Positions 1 to 6,145 of a stretch of 9,688 nt of DNA are shown here, one piece after another. This stretch comes from Ardenticatenales bacterium (GTDB lineage Bacteria > Chloroflexota > Anaerolineae > Ardenticatenales > Ardenticatenaceae). Each line of letters starts with the position of its first letter. Position 1 is the stretch's first letter. Location of the stretch: NCBI GenBank assembly GCA_013812995.1, contig JACCSL010000710.1, forward strand, positions 1 to 9,688, read 5' to 3'. The position numbers and the translations under genes are program-made. Below the pieces are notes generated by a model that was not told where the DNA came from, ran no database searches, and worked only from the letters and a program-made list of their open reading frames with translations.

Positions 1-74
1 AGATTGGCATGCAGGTGGGGCAGGGGCTCATCAGCCCCGCGCAGATCGACGTGAACAAGGTTCCATCCGGTTAA
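1..74 (+). CDS. 3' end of an unidentified gene (partial)
   Basis: An open frame enters from the left edge and stops at TAA (72-74). Its last residues read IGMQVGQGLISPAQIDVNK followed by VPSG. Only about 24 codons are visible, too few to assign a family. I call it coding because the frame is open to the edge, the residue composition is protein-like, and a gap with a fresh Shine-Dalgarno sequence precedes the next plus-strand gene. The 59-base gap to that gene would permit co-transcription. An accidental short open frame cannot be excluded. Confidence 0.4.
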   Translation, partial: IGMQVGQGLISPAQIDVNKVPSG

Positions 75-120
75 GAGGAGCAAGGTAGTAGACATTTTTG
101 GTCGTCATCGCGATAAGAAA

Positions 121-126
121 AAGGAG
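121..126 (+). promoter_or_regulatory. Ribosome binding site that fixes the start of the redox gene
   Basis: AAGGAG lies 7 bases before the ATG at 134. It favours that ATG over the in-frame TTG at 98, which would add 12 residues rich in Arg and hydrophobic residues and has no comparable site. Confidence 0.75.
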
Positions 127-133
127 ATTGCTC

Positions 134-691
134 ATGGTACGTGTCCAAGCGCCCTTTACCCCGCCGGACCAGCCCCTTGGCTTTGAGGAGCCCCTGGTAG
201 ATTTCGAGCTAGCCACACTGGATGGGCAGCTCTATCCGGTGAGGGAGCATCTGAAGGACGTGCTGGTTATCTGCTTCTGGTCGGCGGAGTGCCCGGTGGT
301 GAAGAAGTACGATCCCTACTTCAACGGCTTTGCGAAGAGCTATGGGGCGAAGGGTGTAACTTTTCTGGGGATTGATTCCAACGTCTACGACGACGAGGAC
401 GATATATGGCGCGCGATAGAAGAGCGCCACATTGCCTTTCCCATCCTGCGCGACCAGGGCAATGTCATTGCGGATTACTTCGGGGCGGTGACGACGCCAC
501 ACATTTACATTTTTGATCGCACAGGGCGACTGCGCTACCGGGGTGGGGTGGACGACACCAGCTTCAAGCAGAAGGAAGCAACCGTAAATTACCTCGAAGA
601 AGCGGTGGATGCGCTGCTGCTTGGCAACGAGGCGCATCGCCGGGAGAGCGAGCCCTTTGGCTGCACCATCAACCGCGCCTGGGCTGAGTAA
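134..691 (+). CDS. Peroxiredoxin-like / thioredoxin-fold protein (redoxin family)
   Basis: A 185-aa thioredoxin-fold protein, probably a thiol oxidoreductase or peroxide-handling protein. No signal peptide or membrane segment is visible, so it is predicted cytoplasmic. Residues 16-40 resemble the AhpC/TSA N-terminal strand region. The WSAECPVVKKY segment (49-59) carries Cys53 where thioredoxins have the first Cys of CxxC, but the second Cys is replaced (CPVV). Cys47 sits just before, in strand 1. The cis-Pro loop is TTPHIYIFD (120-128, Pro122). A further Cys177 lies in the C-terminal EPFGCTIN segment. This single N-terminal Cys plus a C-terminal Gly-Cys tail matches my memory of the peroxiredoxin-like (PRX_like1) group rather than a classical 2-Cys enzyme; the substrate is unknown. 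The start is the ATG with AAGGAG upstream. It may follow the truncated gene in an operon, and it converges on the propeller gene. Confidence 0.8.
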   Translation: MVRVQAPFTPPDQPLGFEEPLVDFELATLDGQLYPVREHLKDVLVICFWSAECPVVKKYDPYFNGFAKSYGAKGVTFLGIDSNVYDDEDDIWRAIEERHIAFPILRDQGNVIADYFGAVTTPHIYIFDRTGRLRYRGGVDDTSFKQKEATVNYLEEAVDALLLGNEAHRRESEPFGCTINRAWAE

Positions 692-709
692 AAACGGTGA
701 GGGCCACCG
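690..709 (-). terminator. Intrinsic terminator of the leftward gene set
   Basis: Read on the minus strand, CGGTG (709-705) pairs with CACCG (699-695) around a GCCCT loop that can add a G-T pair. Five T residues (694-690) follow immediately. This is the classic stem plus U-tract order for transcripts arriving from the propeller gene, whose stop lies 55 bases upstream. On the plus strand the T-tract becomes an A-run before the stem, so it should work in one direction only. The U-tract overlaps the TAA of the convergent redox gene. Confidence 0.6.
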
Positions 710-750
710 CGCAGAGCCATGACTCAACCACATATTCCAGCAGAACCAGG

Positions 751-771
751 TACGTTTTACGTTTTAGTTAC
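751..771. repeat. Short heptanucleotide tandem repeat (TACGTTT, two exact units plus a decayed one)
   Basis: TACGTTT occurs at 751-757 and 758-764. A third seven-base unit, TAGTTAC (765-771), keeps the phase with three changes. The TAA stop of the propeller gene (764-766 on the minus strand) falls inside it. With so few units chance is possible, but the seven-base period recurs at the other end of the same gene. Confidence 0.45.
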
Positions 772-2245
772 AACTTCTCGGCCACACCGCCACATAGCCA
801 TCCGGAAGAGTTGAAGATGTGGGCTGAACGGCGTTGTGCGTGATGAGGGTACCATTGGTGAGTGTTCCGACGAGGGCTGCGACCCCATTGCGGGTGCTTA
901 CCCCGGTGAGGGGCGAGCCGCCCGCCCCCTCGGAGCCAGCGAGCGGCGTCCAGATGAGGCGCTGGCGGAAATCCGGCTGCACGATGAGCAGGAACCCCTC
1001 GCCCAGCGCGTAAGGGCCAACCGTGACACCCGCCACCTGTCGGCTGTCGCGGTTCTCGATGCTCAATGTGGTATCTCCCACAAGGTAAACGCGTCCAGTT
1101 TCGTCGGCCATGATAGCGAGCGGCTTGATGGTATTCCCACGCCCCGTGCTGAGCCGTGCCAGCAGAAACTGCCCCTTCTCTAGTTCCCCCGTCCCCGGAT
1201 GGTAGCGGCCGTACCAAGTAATCGTGGCGGAGTTGTTGTAGGGATCATTGTAGCGATCCGTGCGCACCCATTCCTGGCTTCCCAGGGCTCGGTCAATCGC
1301 CTGGGGGTCGCGCGTGTAGATCGCATTGCTCCCATCGCTCCGGCCCGCAAAATAGAGTTGTCCATCCCGACCCATCGCCACGCGTAGGCCGCGCGTATCC
1401 GCACCGAGATTCTCTGCCTGGACAGCAGTCGCAGAGAAGTCATAGCTCGTCCAGCGGCTAGCTCCGGTGTAAGACCATGCTTTGAGGAATGCTACCTGAA
1501 GGTTGATGGTCTTCTGGCTGTAACCCGTGGCAATAACCGTTTGGCTGGCGGCGTCTATGGCAATGTCACTCTGCGCATTCCCGCCGATGGGCCACTGGCC
1601 GAGCAGCGTTCCGGCACGGTCATAGGTATAGCCCTTGCCCGCCACGAGGACGGCGACGGTGCCATCCTCGGCAATCGTGCAGCGAGCCCCATTGCCAGGG
1701 GCCCGGCTCCACACCACGCGGCTTGCCTGGCTATCGAGCAGCGCCACCCCGAAATCCCCGCAGACCGCCAGCTCGCCACGCTGGTTTATCTCCAGGTCAT
1801 TGACCACACTGCCCATGCGCGTGAGCGAGAGCACCCTCTGCCCTGTCGCGTCCAGGCGCAGCACGATGCCATCGCCGCCTCCAAGCAACTCTCCGGGCGC
1901 ACCACCGCTGGGCACATAGCCTGGCATTGCCCCGCCCACGAGCACGCTGCCATCCGCTGCCACATCCACGCTGGTCAGGCGCTCCGCCCCTTGTCCGCCC
2001 AGATAGCTTCCGGCCAGGAGGGCGAGATGGTTGCTCGGTGGTGGGACCTCACAGGCACGATGGACGAGCGGCATATAGAGCGTCTGCGCCCCCTGCGAGA
2101 GGCCAGTCGGGGACAAATTCAGAAACGCCAGCCCACCCAGAAGAAGCGCGAGAAATGAAAGCACCCTGCTTCCCACCCCTCGCTCAACCCTCGCTTGCCA
2201 TCTATCTGATAGCTGCTCGCTGACGGCTGACGGCTGCTCGCTCAC
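764..2245 (-). CDS. Secreted seven-repeat beta-propeller protein (SBBP/PQQ-like)
   Basis: A 493-aa predicted exported protein. A hydrophobic stretch (about 28-48, VLSFLALLLGGLAFL) forms a signal peptide or anchor and is followed by LYMPLV (56-61), a segment I associate with Chloroflexota surface proteins. The rest shows seven blade-like units of the pattern V-x-x-x-D/G-G-x-x-x-V-x-G, at about 90-109, 148-171, 188-205, 226-244, 286-305, 375-394 and 445-463. The first (SYLGGQGAE then VAADGSVLVGG) closely resembles SBBP repeats. No enzymatic motif is seen; a binding or scaffolding role outside the membrane is inferred. The GTG start lies 3 bases after the stop of the lipoprotein gene with GGAG 9 bases upstream, suggesting translational coupling. 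The first 14 codons are encoded by a heptamer repeat, so a GTG at 2176 (residue 24) or 2164 (residue 28) may be the true start. Confidence 0.7.
   Translation of the reverse strand: MSEQPSAVSEQLSDRWQARVERGVGSRVLSFLALLLGGLAFLNLSPTGLSQGAQTLYMPLVHRACEVPPPSNHLALLAGSYLGGQGAERLTSVDVAADGSVLVGGAMPGYVPSGGAPGELLGGGDGIVLRLDATGQRVLSLTRMGSVVNDLEINQRGELAVCGDFGVALLDSQASRVVWSRAPGNGARCTIAEDGTVAVLVAGKGYTYDRAGTLLGQWPIGGNAQSDIAIDAASQTVIATGYSQKTINLQVAFLKAWSYTGASRWTSYDFSATAVQAENLGADTRGLRVAMGRDGQLYFAGRSDGSNAIYTRDPQAIDRALGSQEWVRTDRYNDPYNNSATITWYGRYHPGTGELEKGQFLLARLSTGRGNTIKPLAIMADETGRVYLVGDTTLSIENRDSRQVAGVTVGPYALGEGFLLIVQPDFRQRLIWTPLAGSEGAGGSPLTGVSTRNGVAALVGTLTNGTLITHNAVQPTSSTLPDGYVAVWPRSCN
2206..2240. repeat. Heptanucleotide tandem repeat at a gene junction (five units)
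   Basis: Five consecutive seven-base units with consensus CTGACGG run without phase slip. Two units match exactly (2220-2226, 2227-2233), two read CTGCTCG (2213-2219, 2234-2240) and one reads CTGATAG (2206-2212). A more diverged unit may follow (2241-2247). Heptamer arrays of this kind are known as scattered intergenic repeats in cyanobacteria, and to my knowledge also occur in Chloroflexota. Here the array lies between the lipoprotein stop and the hydrophobic N-terminus of the propeller protein, and it is read through as residues 2-14 if the 2245 start is used. Confidence 0.75.
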
Positions 2246-2248
2246 ACG

Positions 2249-3166
2249 CTATGGCTCCAGCCGAATATCGATGCTGGAGAGATGGACGGTGCCATCGAAC
2301 GCGGCGCTGGGATCACGCACCACGAGGCGTGCCGGACCGCCCTGGGCCAGCCTGTAGGGCACTTCCACGGCGAAGGGGCCGGGTTGACCCATCTCGCTGG
2401 AGTTGACCGTGATGGGCAGTCGGGCGAGCGTATTTCCATTGACATCAACCAGGTCCACCATCAACGACTGCTCGAAGCTGGCCCGCGCGACCCCCTCCAC
2501 GCGCACGACACCGCCCTGCACCGTCTCGCCGGGGCGCGGGCTGAAGATCGTGATGTCCTCCCGCCGGGGCTGCGCGGGCAAAATCTCCGCCGCACCGCTT
2601 GCCGCCAGCCGCACCACAATCGAGGAAAGATGCGTCAGACCGCCATCTCGGGGGCTCGCGGCAAAAATCTGAAGAAAGGCGTTTTCCTCCCCCGCGATGG
2701 TAAAGGGAATATCGACTGTGAAGGGGCCGCGCTGCCCCAGCTCGGACTGAATCGTGGTGGGAACCAGCGCCAGTTCCACGCCATCCGCGTTGACGAGCCG
2801 CGCCACCAGCGTCTGCTCGAACGTGGAATCGGCCATGCCCTCAACATGGAGCGGGCTGGTCACACGAGAGCCAGGGCCAGGCACCTGGATGAGAATCGCC
2901 TCCTCGGGCGGCGTGGGAAGCCCGGTGGGGTCAACCTCGCCCTCCGTGCCCGTTATACCCTCCGTGGCCGTTGGCTCGCTGGGAGGCAGTGTCGCCTCCG
3001 GCACTGCCTCCGTCGCGACCTGCTCCGGGAGGGCCGTCGCCGTGCCCGGAGGCTGCGTCGCGGGGGACACGGGTGGCTGCGTTGCCACACTCTCCGTCGG
3101 ACCCTGCTGCCCGCACGCTACCAGCAAAACAACAGCTATCAGCAAAGCACCAAATCGCTCCCTCAT
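2249..3166 (-). CDS. Lipoprotein with two tandem Gmad2-like domains
   Basis: A 305-aa predicted lipoprotein. The N-terminus MRERFGALLIAVVLLVAC has a lipobox (LVAC, Cys18), so the mature protein should be membrane-anchored outside the cell. Residues 19-88 form a Pro/Thr/Glu-rich linker of low complexity. Two similar domains of about 100 aa follow: 90-187 and 203-304. Each has the Gmad2 layout (Ig-like domain first described in spore germination proteins): SPRPG or GPGS, VEGxAxxxFEQ, a D/NxNG turn, GQxGPF and a final HLSSI-VRL strand. FEQ (116-118, 231-233), GPF and LSSI recur in both copies, indicating internal duplication. Such domains are thought to mediate extracellular binding; the ligand is unknown. 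The start has GGAGGAG 5 bases upstream; an upstream TTG start would add 12 residues before the signal. It is 128 bases downstream of the repeat-protein gene and nearly abuts the propeller gene. Confidence 0.82.
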   Translation of the reverse strand: MRERFGALLIAVVLLVACGQQGPTESVATQPPVSPATQPPGTATALPEQVATEAVPEATLPPSEPTATEGITGTEGEVDPTGLPTPPEEAILIQVPGPGSRVTSPLHVEGMADSTFEQTLVARLVNADGVELALVPTTIQSELGQRGPFTVDIPFTIAGEENAFLQIFAASPRDGGLTHLSSIVVRLAASGAAEILPAQPRREDITIFSPRPGETVQGGVVRVEGVARASFEQSLMVDLVDVNGNTLARLPITVNSSEMGQPGPFAVEVPYRLAQGGPARLVVRDPSAAFDGTVHLSSIDIRLEP

Positions 3167-3171
3167 ACGCT

Positions 3172-3178
3172 CTCCTCC
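3172..3178 (-). promoter_or_regulatory. Ribosome binding site deciding the lipoprotein start
   Basis: GGAGGAG on the minus strand sits 5 bases before the ATG at 3166-3164. It selects the start that places a basic n-region directly before the lipoprotein hydrophobic core. Confidence 0.8.
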
Positions 3179-3195
3179 ATTACCAGGTATAACAA

Positions 3196-3268
3196 GCACC
3201 AAGCCTGCCTCTCCAGAAAAATGTACCGTTCACTTTTGCCTTTCCCCTTTTAGGGGCCTACTTGGTGC
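3196..3268 (-). other. Structured intergenic leader: 8-bp inverted repeat enclosing a small hairpin
   Basis: GCACCAAG (3196-3203) is an exact inverted copy of CTTGGTGC (3261-3268). Between them, CCCCT (3244-3248) and AGGGG (3252-3256) form a five-pair hairpin. The element lies in the 128-base gap between the repeat-protein stop and the lipoprotein start. No run of T follows it on the minus strand, so it is not a standard terminator. It could be a partial terminator, a processing site or a chance structure. I saw no convincing internal promoter in this gap. Confidence 0.35.
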
Positions 3269-3294
3269 CCTTTGACTTTCCGTTCCGTTCCGTC

Positions 3295-3828
3295 CTACGG
3301 CAACTCCTTTCGCAACTCGAGAATAATCTCTCGCCACTCCTCCAACTGGGAGGCCATCGGGGTGCCCTTGAGGGTGAGTGTGATGGGCACATCCAGTTTA
3401 ATAGGAACGACGGTATTAATGGGAACGTTCCGCTTGATATGAATAGGCACAGTGATGTCAATCGGGACATCCGTCCGGATCGGGATATCCAGGTTGAACG
3501 TGCCCAGCATCCCGAGCTGGAGCGGAACCTTGACATTGGTGTTGATTGGAACCGTCAAATTGATTGGAATATTGAAGGTCTCATCGAAGGGAATCGTGGC
3601 ATTGACAGGAATTTCCTCATCGATGGGCACCGTCAGTGTAAACTCCTGGGTGCGGACCGTTTCTAGCTGATTGGCGGCATTGTCCAGTGCCAGCCCCGCC
3701 GTGAGAGAGGTCGCCGCCAACTGGTTCTGTAGTTGCAGAGCGGTGTAGATCAGGTAGGCATTGCTGGCAAGCGAGGCCAGAACTAGCAACAAGAGGAAAA
3801 GCCAGCCGACGCGGGCCCGAGTAGACAT
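3295..3828 (-). CDS. Membrane-anchored (V/I)-P-(I/V/L) repeat protein of unknown function
   Basis: A 177-aa protein I cannot assign to a named family. An N-terminal membrane segment (about 8-30, WLFLLLLVLASLASNAYLIY) follows MSTRAR, so the rest should lie outside the cell. Residues 31-60 look helical (QLQNQLAATS, LDNAANQLETV). Residues 67-149 carry twelve V/I-P-hydrophobic triplets with prolines at 68, 74, 80, 88, 94, 102, 116, 122, 128, 136, 142 and 148. The tail (158-177, SQLEEWREII) is again helical and charged. All proline spacings are even (6, 8 or 14), as expected for short beta strands with fixed sidedness, perhaps a beta-solenoid or extended sheet; a glycine-containing GMLGTF break sits near the middle. 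The start has GAGGAG 5 bases upstream. It is the first leftward gene, divergent from the PBP gene. Confidence 0.72.
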   Translation of the reverse strand: MSTRARVGWLFLLLLVLASLASNAYLIYTALQLQNQLAATSLTAGLALDNAANQLETVRTQEFTLTVPIDEEIPVNATIPFDETFNIPINLTVPINTNVKVPLQLGMLGTFNLDIPIRTDVPIDITVPIHIKRNVPINTVVPIKLDVPITLTLKGTPMASQLEEWREIILELRKELP

Positions 3829-3833
3829 AGGTG

Positions 3834-3839
3834 CTCCTC
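3834..3839 (-). promoter_or_regulatory. Ribosome binding site deciding the repeat-protein start
   Basis: GAGGAG on the minus strand is 5 bases before the ATG at 3828-3826. It supports this start over an upstream in-frame ATG at 3879 that would add 17 residues (MRLTRMSPILMILRGAP) and lacks such a site. Confidence 0.75.
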
Positions 3840-3906
3840 GTAGAATCATCAGGATGGGACTCATTCTTGTCAACCGCAAGAAGCTTGCCTACAGTGTAGC
3901 GCAGGA

Positions 3907-3936
3907 TTGCTCAACCTATTAGCCGTCAAGTACAAT
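3907..3936 (+). promoter_or_regulatory. Candidate sigma70-type promoter of the PBP gene
   Basis: TACAAT (3931-3936) is a five-of-six match to the -10 consensus. TTGCTC (3907-3912), 18 bases upstream, is a weak -35 that matches only at TTG. Initiation near 3943 would leave a leader of about 30 bases containing the GGAAGG site. Predicted from motif only. Confidence 0.4.
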
Positions 3937-3960
3937 TTTGCCCACGATCAACTCTAGTCT

Positions 3961-3966
3961 GGAAGG
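3961..3966 (+). promoter_or_regulatory. Ribosome binding site deciding the PBP start
   Basis: GGAAGG lies 7 bases before the ATG at 3974. It favours this start over an in-frame TTG at 3938, which would put 12 non-signal-like residues before the twin-arginine motif. A second in-frame ATG at 3983 (residue 4) remains possible. Confidence 0.65.
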
Positions 3967-3973
3967 CGTCCCT

Positions 3974-6085
3974 ATGTACGATATGAATCGACGCACATTT
4001 CTCAAACTGGTGCCTGCGGGAACCCTCGCCGCGCTGCTGAGCGCCTGTGGGCAGGGAGCCAATCAGGCGCTCCCCTCCCCGGAGCCCGCCAGCACGCCCG
4101 AGGCTACCTCGCCAGAGTTTGTGGTCCGCCGCTTCCTGGATGCGTGGCACGCGGGAGATTTCGACACGATGTACTCGGTGCTCACTCCCGAAGCACAAGC
4201 AGCCATCTCAAGAGAAGATTTTGAGGTGCGCTATCGCGGCGTCCTGGCCGAGGCCACCATCTATGACGTTGTCACCACGCTTGTCGCGGCAGGCCGGCTG
4301 AGCGAGCGGGAAGGCGCGGCGGAATTCGACGTGCTCTACCGCACGCGCCTGGTGGGTGACCTCCAGTTCCGCCCGCGCATCAACACCCAGTTGGGCGATG
4401 ATGGCAATTGGCGCATCGCCTGGACACCAGCCGTGCTCATCCCCGCGCTGGGCGAGCAGAACCGCCTGCGCCTTTTTGCCCGTACCTCCACGCGCGGCAT
4501 CATCTATGACAGAAATGGCGAGATTCTGGCAACCCAGGGGGCCATCGTCACACTCGGAATCATTCCCGGCGAGATTCAGGACGAGGGAGCGGTCCAGGGG
4601 CTCATCAGCGAGCTCAGCGGGATGCCGCCGGGCGAAATCGCTGAAAAATACGCGGGCCAGCCCGCCGAGTGGTTTATTCCCATCGCAGATATTCCCTTTG
4701 AACGGTCACAGGCCAACTATGAGCGCCTGATTAGCACACCGGGCATCTCGCTGCGCGAGCGGGCCGTGCGCGCCTACCCACAGGGCGAGAGCGCTGCCCA
4801 TATCATTGGCTTTGTGGGCAAGGTCAATGCCGACGAGCTTACGGCGCTGGGCGAGCGCGGCTACGAGGAGACAGACTTCGTTGGTAAGCAGGGAATCGAG
4901 GCGTGGGGCGAGGAGATTCTGGCGGGCAAAAAGGGCGGGCGGCTGGCGATCCTCTCCCCCGAGGGCAACGAGGTCGAGACGCTGGCCGATGTCCCCGCGG
5001 TGCAGAGCCGCTCCCTGCACCTGACCCTCGACGCGAAGCTTCAGCGCGCGGCCGAGGCAGCGTTAGAGCGCCGCAAGGGATCCGTTGTTGCGGTGGACGT
5101 AGCGACGGGCCAGGTTCTGGCAATGGCGTCCTGGCCCGCGTTCGACCCCAACATCATGGCCGATGAGCAGGCCAACGAACAGCGCGCGGCGCTCGCCAGC
5201 TCGCCTGAGCAGCCGCTCGTGAACCGCGCCACGCAGGGAGCCTATCCCAGTGGCTCGCTCTTCAAGGTCATTACGATGGCGGCGGGCATGGAGAAGGCCG
5301 GGCTGCCCCGCACAGACCCTCATTTCTGTCCCGGCGTGTGGACCGGCTTTGGCTTCCCCATGCGCTGCTGGAAGTCGAGCGGTCACGGGAATATCGACCT
5401 GTTCCACGGACTGGAACAATCCTGCAACGTGGTCTTCTTCGAGACGGGTGTCAAGCTCTACGAGGCGGGCAATACTGCCCTTCAAGATATGGCAGCGCAG
5501 TTTGGGGTTGGGGCTCCGACAGGGGTCGAGGTGGATGAGACGCCTGGTCTGCTCCCCACCCCCGAGTGGAAGCAGACGGTGATGAACGACACCTGGGTGC
5601 CAGGCGATACCGTGAACCTCTCGATTGGGCAGGGTTTTCTCCAGACCACCCCGGCGCAGATGGCCCGCATGGCGCTGACCGTGGCGACGGGCGGCGTGGT
5701 CCGCGAGTTGACGTTGGTGCGCGAGGCCACAGACCCCACGGGTGTGGCGCAGCCCGAGCAGTTCCAGAAGGGTGAGCCACCGCGCATCACCCTGCGCGCA
5801 GAAACGCTCAGTGCGGTGCAGGGCGCGATGCGAGCCGTCGCAGTGCCGCCGTTGGGTACGGCGAGTGGGGTGTTTGGCAACTTCCCCATCCCCATCGCGG
5901 GTAAGACCGGCACAGCGGAGACGACGCCGGGCCAGCCCACCCACGCCTGGTTCACGGGCTATGCACCCTTCGATCAGCCCCAGATCGCTTTCCTGGGGAT
6001 GCTGGAGTTCGGGGGCGAGGGCTCCGGGGCCGCCGCGCCGATGATTCGGAAGGTGCTGGAACAATATTTCGGGGTGGTCGGGTAG
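3974..6085 (+). CDS. Class B penicillin-binding protein (transpeptidase) with MecA_N/NTF2-like domain and a Tat-lipoprotein-like signal
   Basis: A 703-aa D,D-transpeptidase-type protein that would cross-link peptidoglycan stem peptides on the outer face of the membrane. The N-terminus has NRRTFLK (5-11), close to the Tat consensus, then a modest hydrophobic core and a lipobox LSAC (Cys25). A Pro/Thr/Ser linker leads to an NTF2-like MecA_N domain (about 46-158, ending in the typical WTPAVLIP region). The PBP dimerisation domain (about 168-340) begins with RGIIYDRNGEILA. The transpeptidase domain (about 365-697) has all three catalytic motifs: S428-L-F-K431, S483-C-N485 and K644-T-G646. Cys452 and Cys465 flank an aromatic insert ahead of the SxN motif. 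Length and domain order fit MecA_N-type PBPs; MecA_N does not itself imply beta-lactam resistance. No usual N-terminal transmembrane anchor is present, which is odd for this class. The gene is divergent from the repeat-protein set and has its own candidate promoter. Confidence 0.93.
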   Translation: MYDMNRRTFLKLVPAGTLAALLSACGQGANQALPSPEPASTPEATSPEFVVRRFLDAWHAGDFDTMYSVLTPEAQAAISREDFEVRYRGVLAEATIYDVVTTLVAAGRLSEREGAAEFDVLYRTRLVGDLQFRPRINTQLGDDGNWRIAWTPAVLIPALGEQNRLRLFARTSTRGIIYDRNGEILATQGAIVTLGIIPGEIQDEGAVQGLISELSGMPPGEIAEKYAGQPAEWFIPIADIPFERSQANYERLISTPGISLRERAVRAYPQGESAAHIIGFVGKVNADELTALGERGYEETDFVGKQGIEAWGEEILAGKKGGRLAILSPEGNEVETLADVPAVQSRSLHLTLDAKLQRAAEAALERRKGSVVAVDVATGQVLAMASWPAFDPNIMADEQANEQRAALASSPEQPLVNRATQGAYPSGSLFKVITMAAGMEKAGLPRTDPHFCPGVWTGFGFPMRCWKSSGHGNIDLFHGLEQSCNVVFFETGVKLYEAGNTALQDMAAQFGVGAPTGVEVDETPGLLPTPEWKQTVMNDTWVPGDTVNLSIGQGFLQTTPAQMARMALTVATGGVVRELTLVREATDPTGVAQPEQFQKGEPPRITLRAETLSAVQGAMRAVAVPPLGTASGVFGNFPIPIAGKTGTAETTPGQPTHAWFTGYAPFDQPQIAFLGMLEFGGEGSGAAAPMIRKVLEQYFGVVG

Positions 6086-6145
6086 GGAGCCAGGCACAAG
6101 CCATTTTGTGAGCAACGATGAAAAGATAAGTGCCCGCCCGAGTGA

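Noticed and set aside
98..133. TTG start giving a longer redox protein
   Set aside because: No ribosome binding site precedes it, while AAGGAG lies 7 bases before the ATG at 134.
2282..3253. Plus-strand open frame of about 320 codons opposite the Gmad2 lipoprotein
   Set aside because: Its product is Arg/His/Gly-rich with no domain, while the minus strand shows a lipobox, a Shine-Dalgarno site and two aligned domains.
3868..3873. Minus-strand TTGACA as -35 of a promoter for the leftward genes
   Set aside because: The hexamer is perfect, but the best -10 at normal spacing (GATGAT, 3850-3845) matches poorly and initiation would fall on the ribosome binding site.
3938..3973. TTG start giving 12 extra residues on the PBP
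   Set aside because: It would bury the twin-arginine/lipobox signal internally and overlaps the region expected for transcription initiation; GGAAGG supports 3974.
6095..6110. CACAA/TTGTG hairpin after the PBP stop as a terminator
   Set aside because: Only five mostly A-T pairs and no T-run after the stem.
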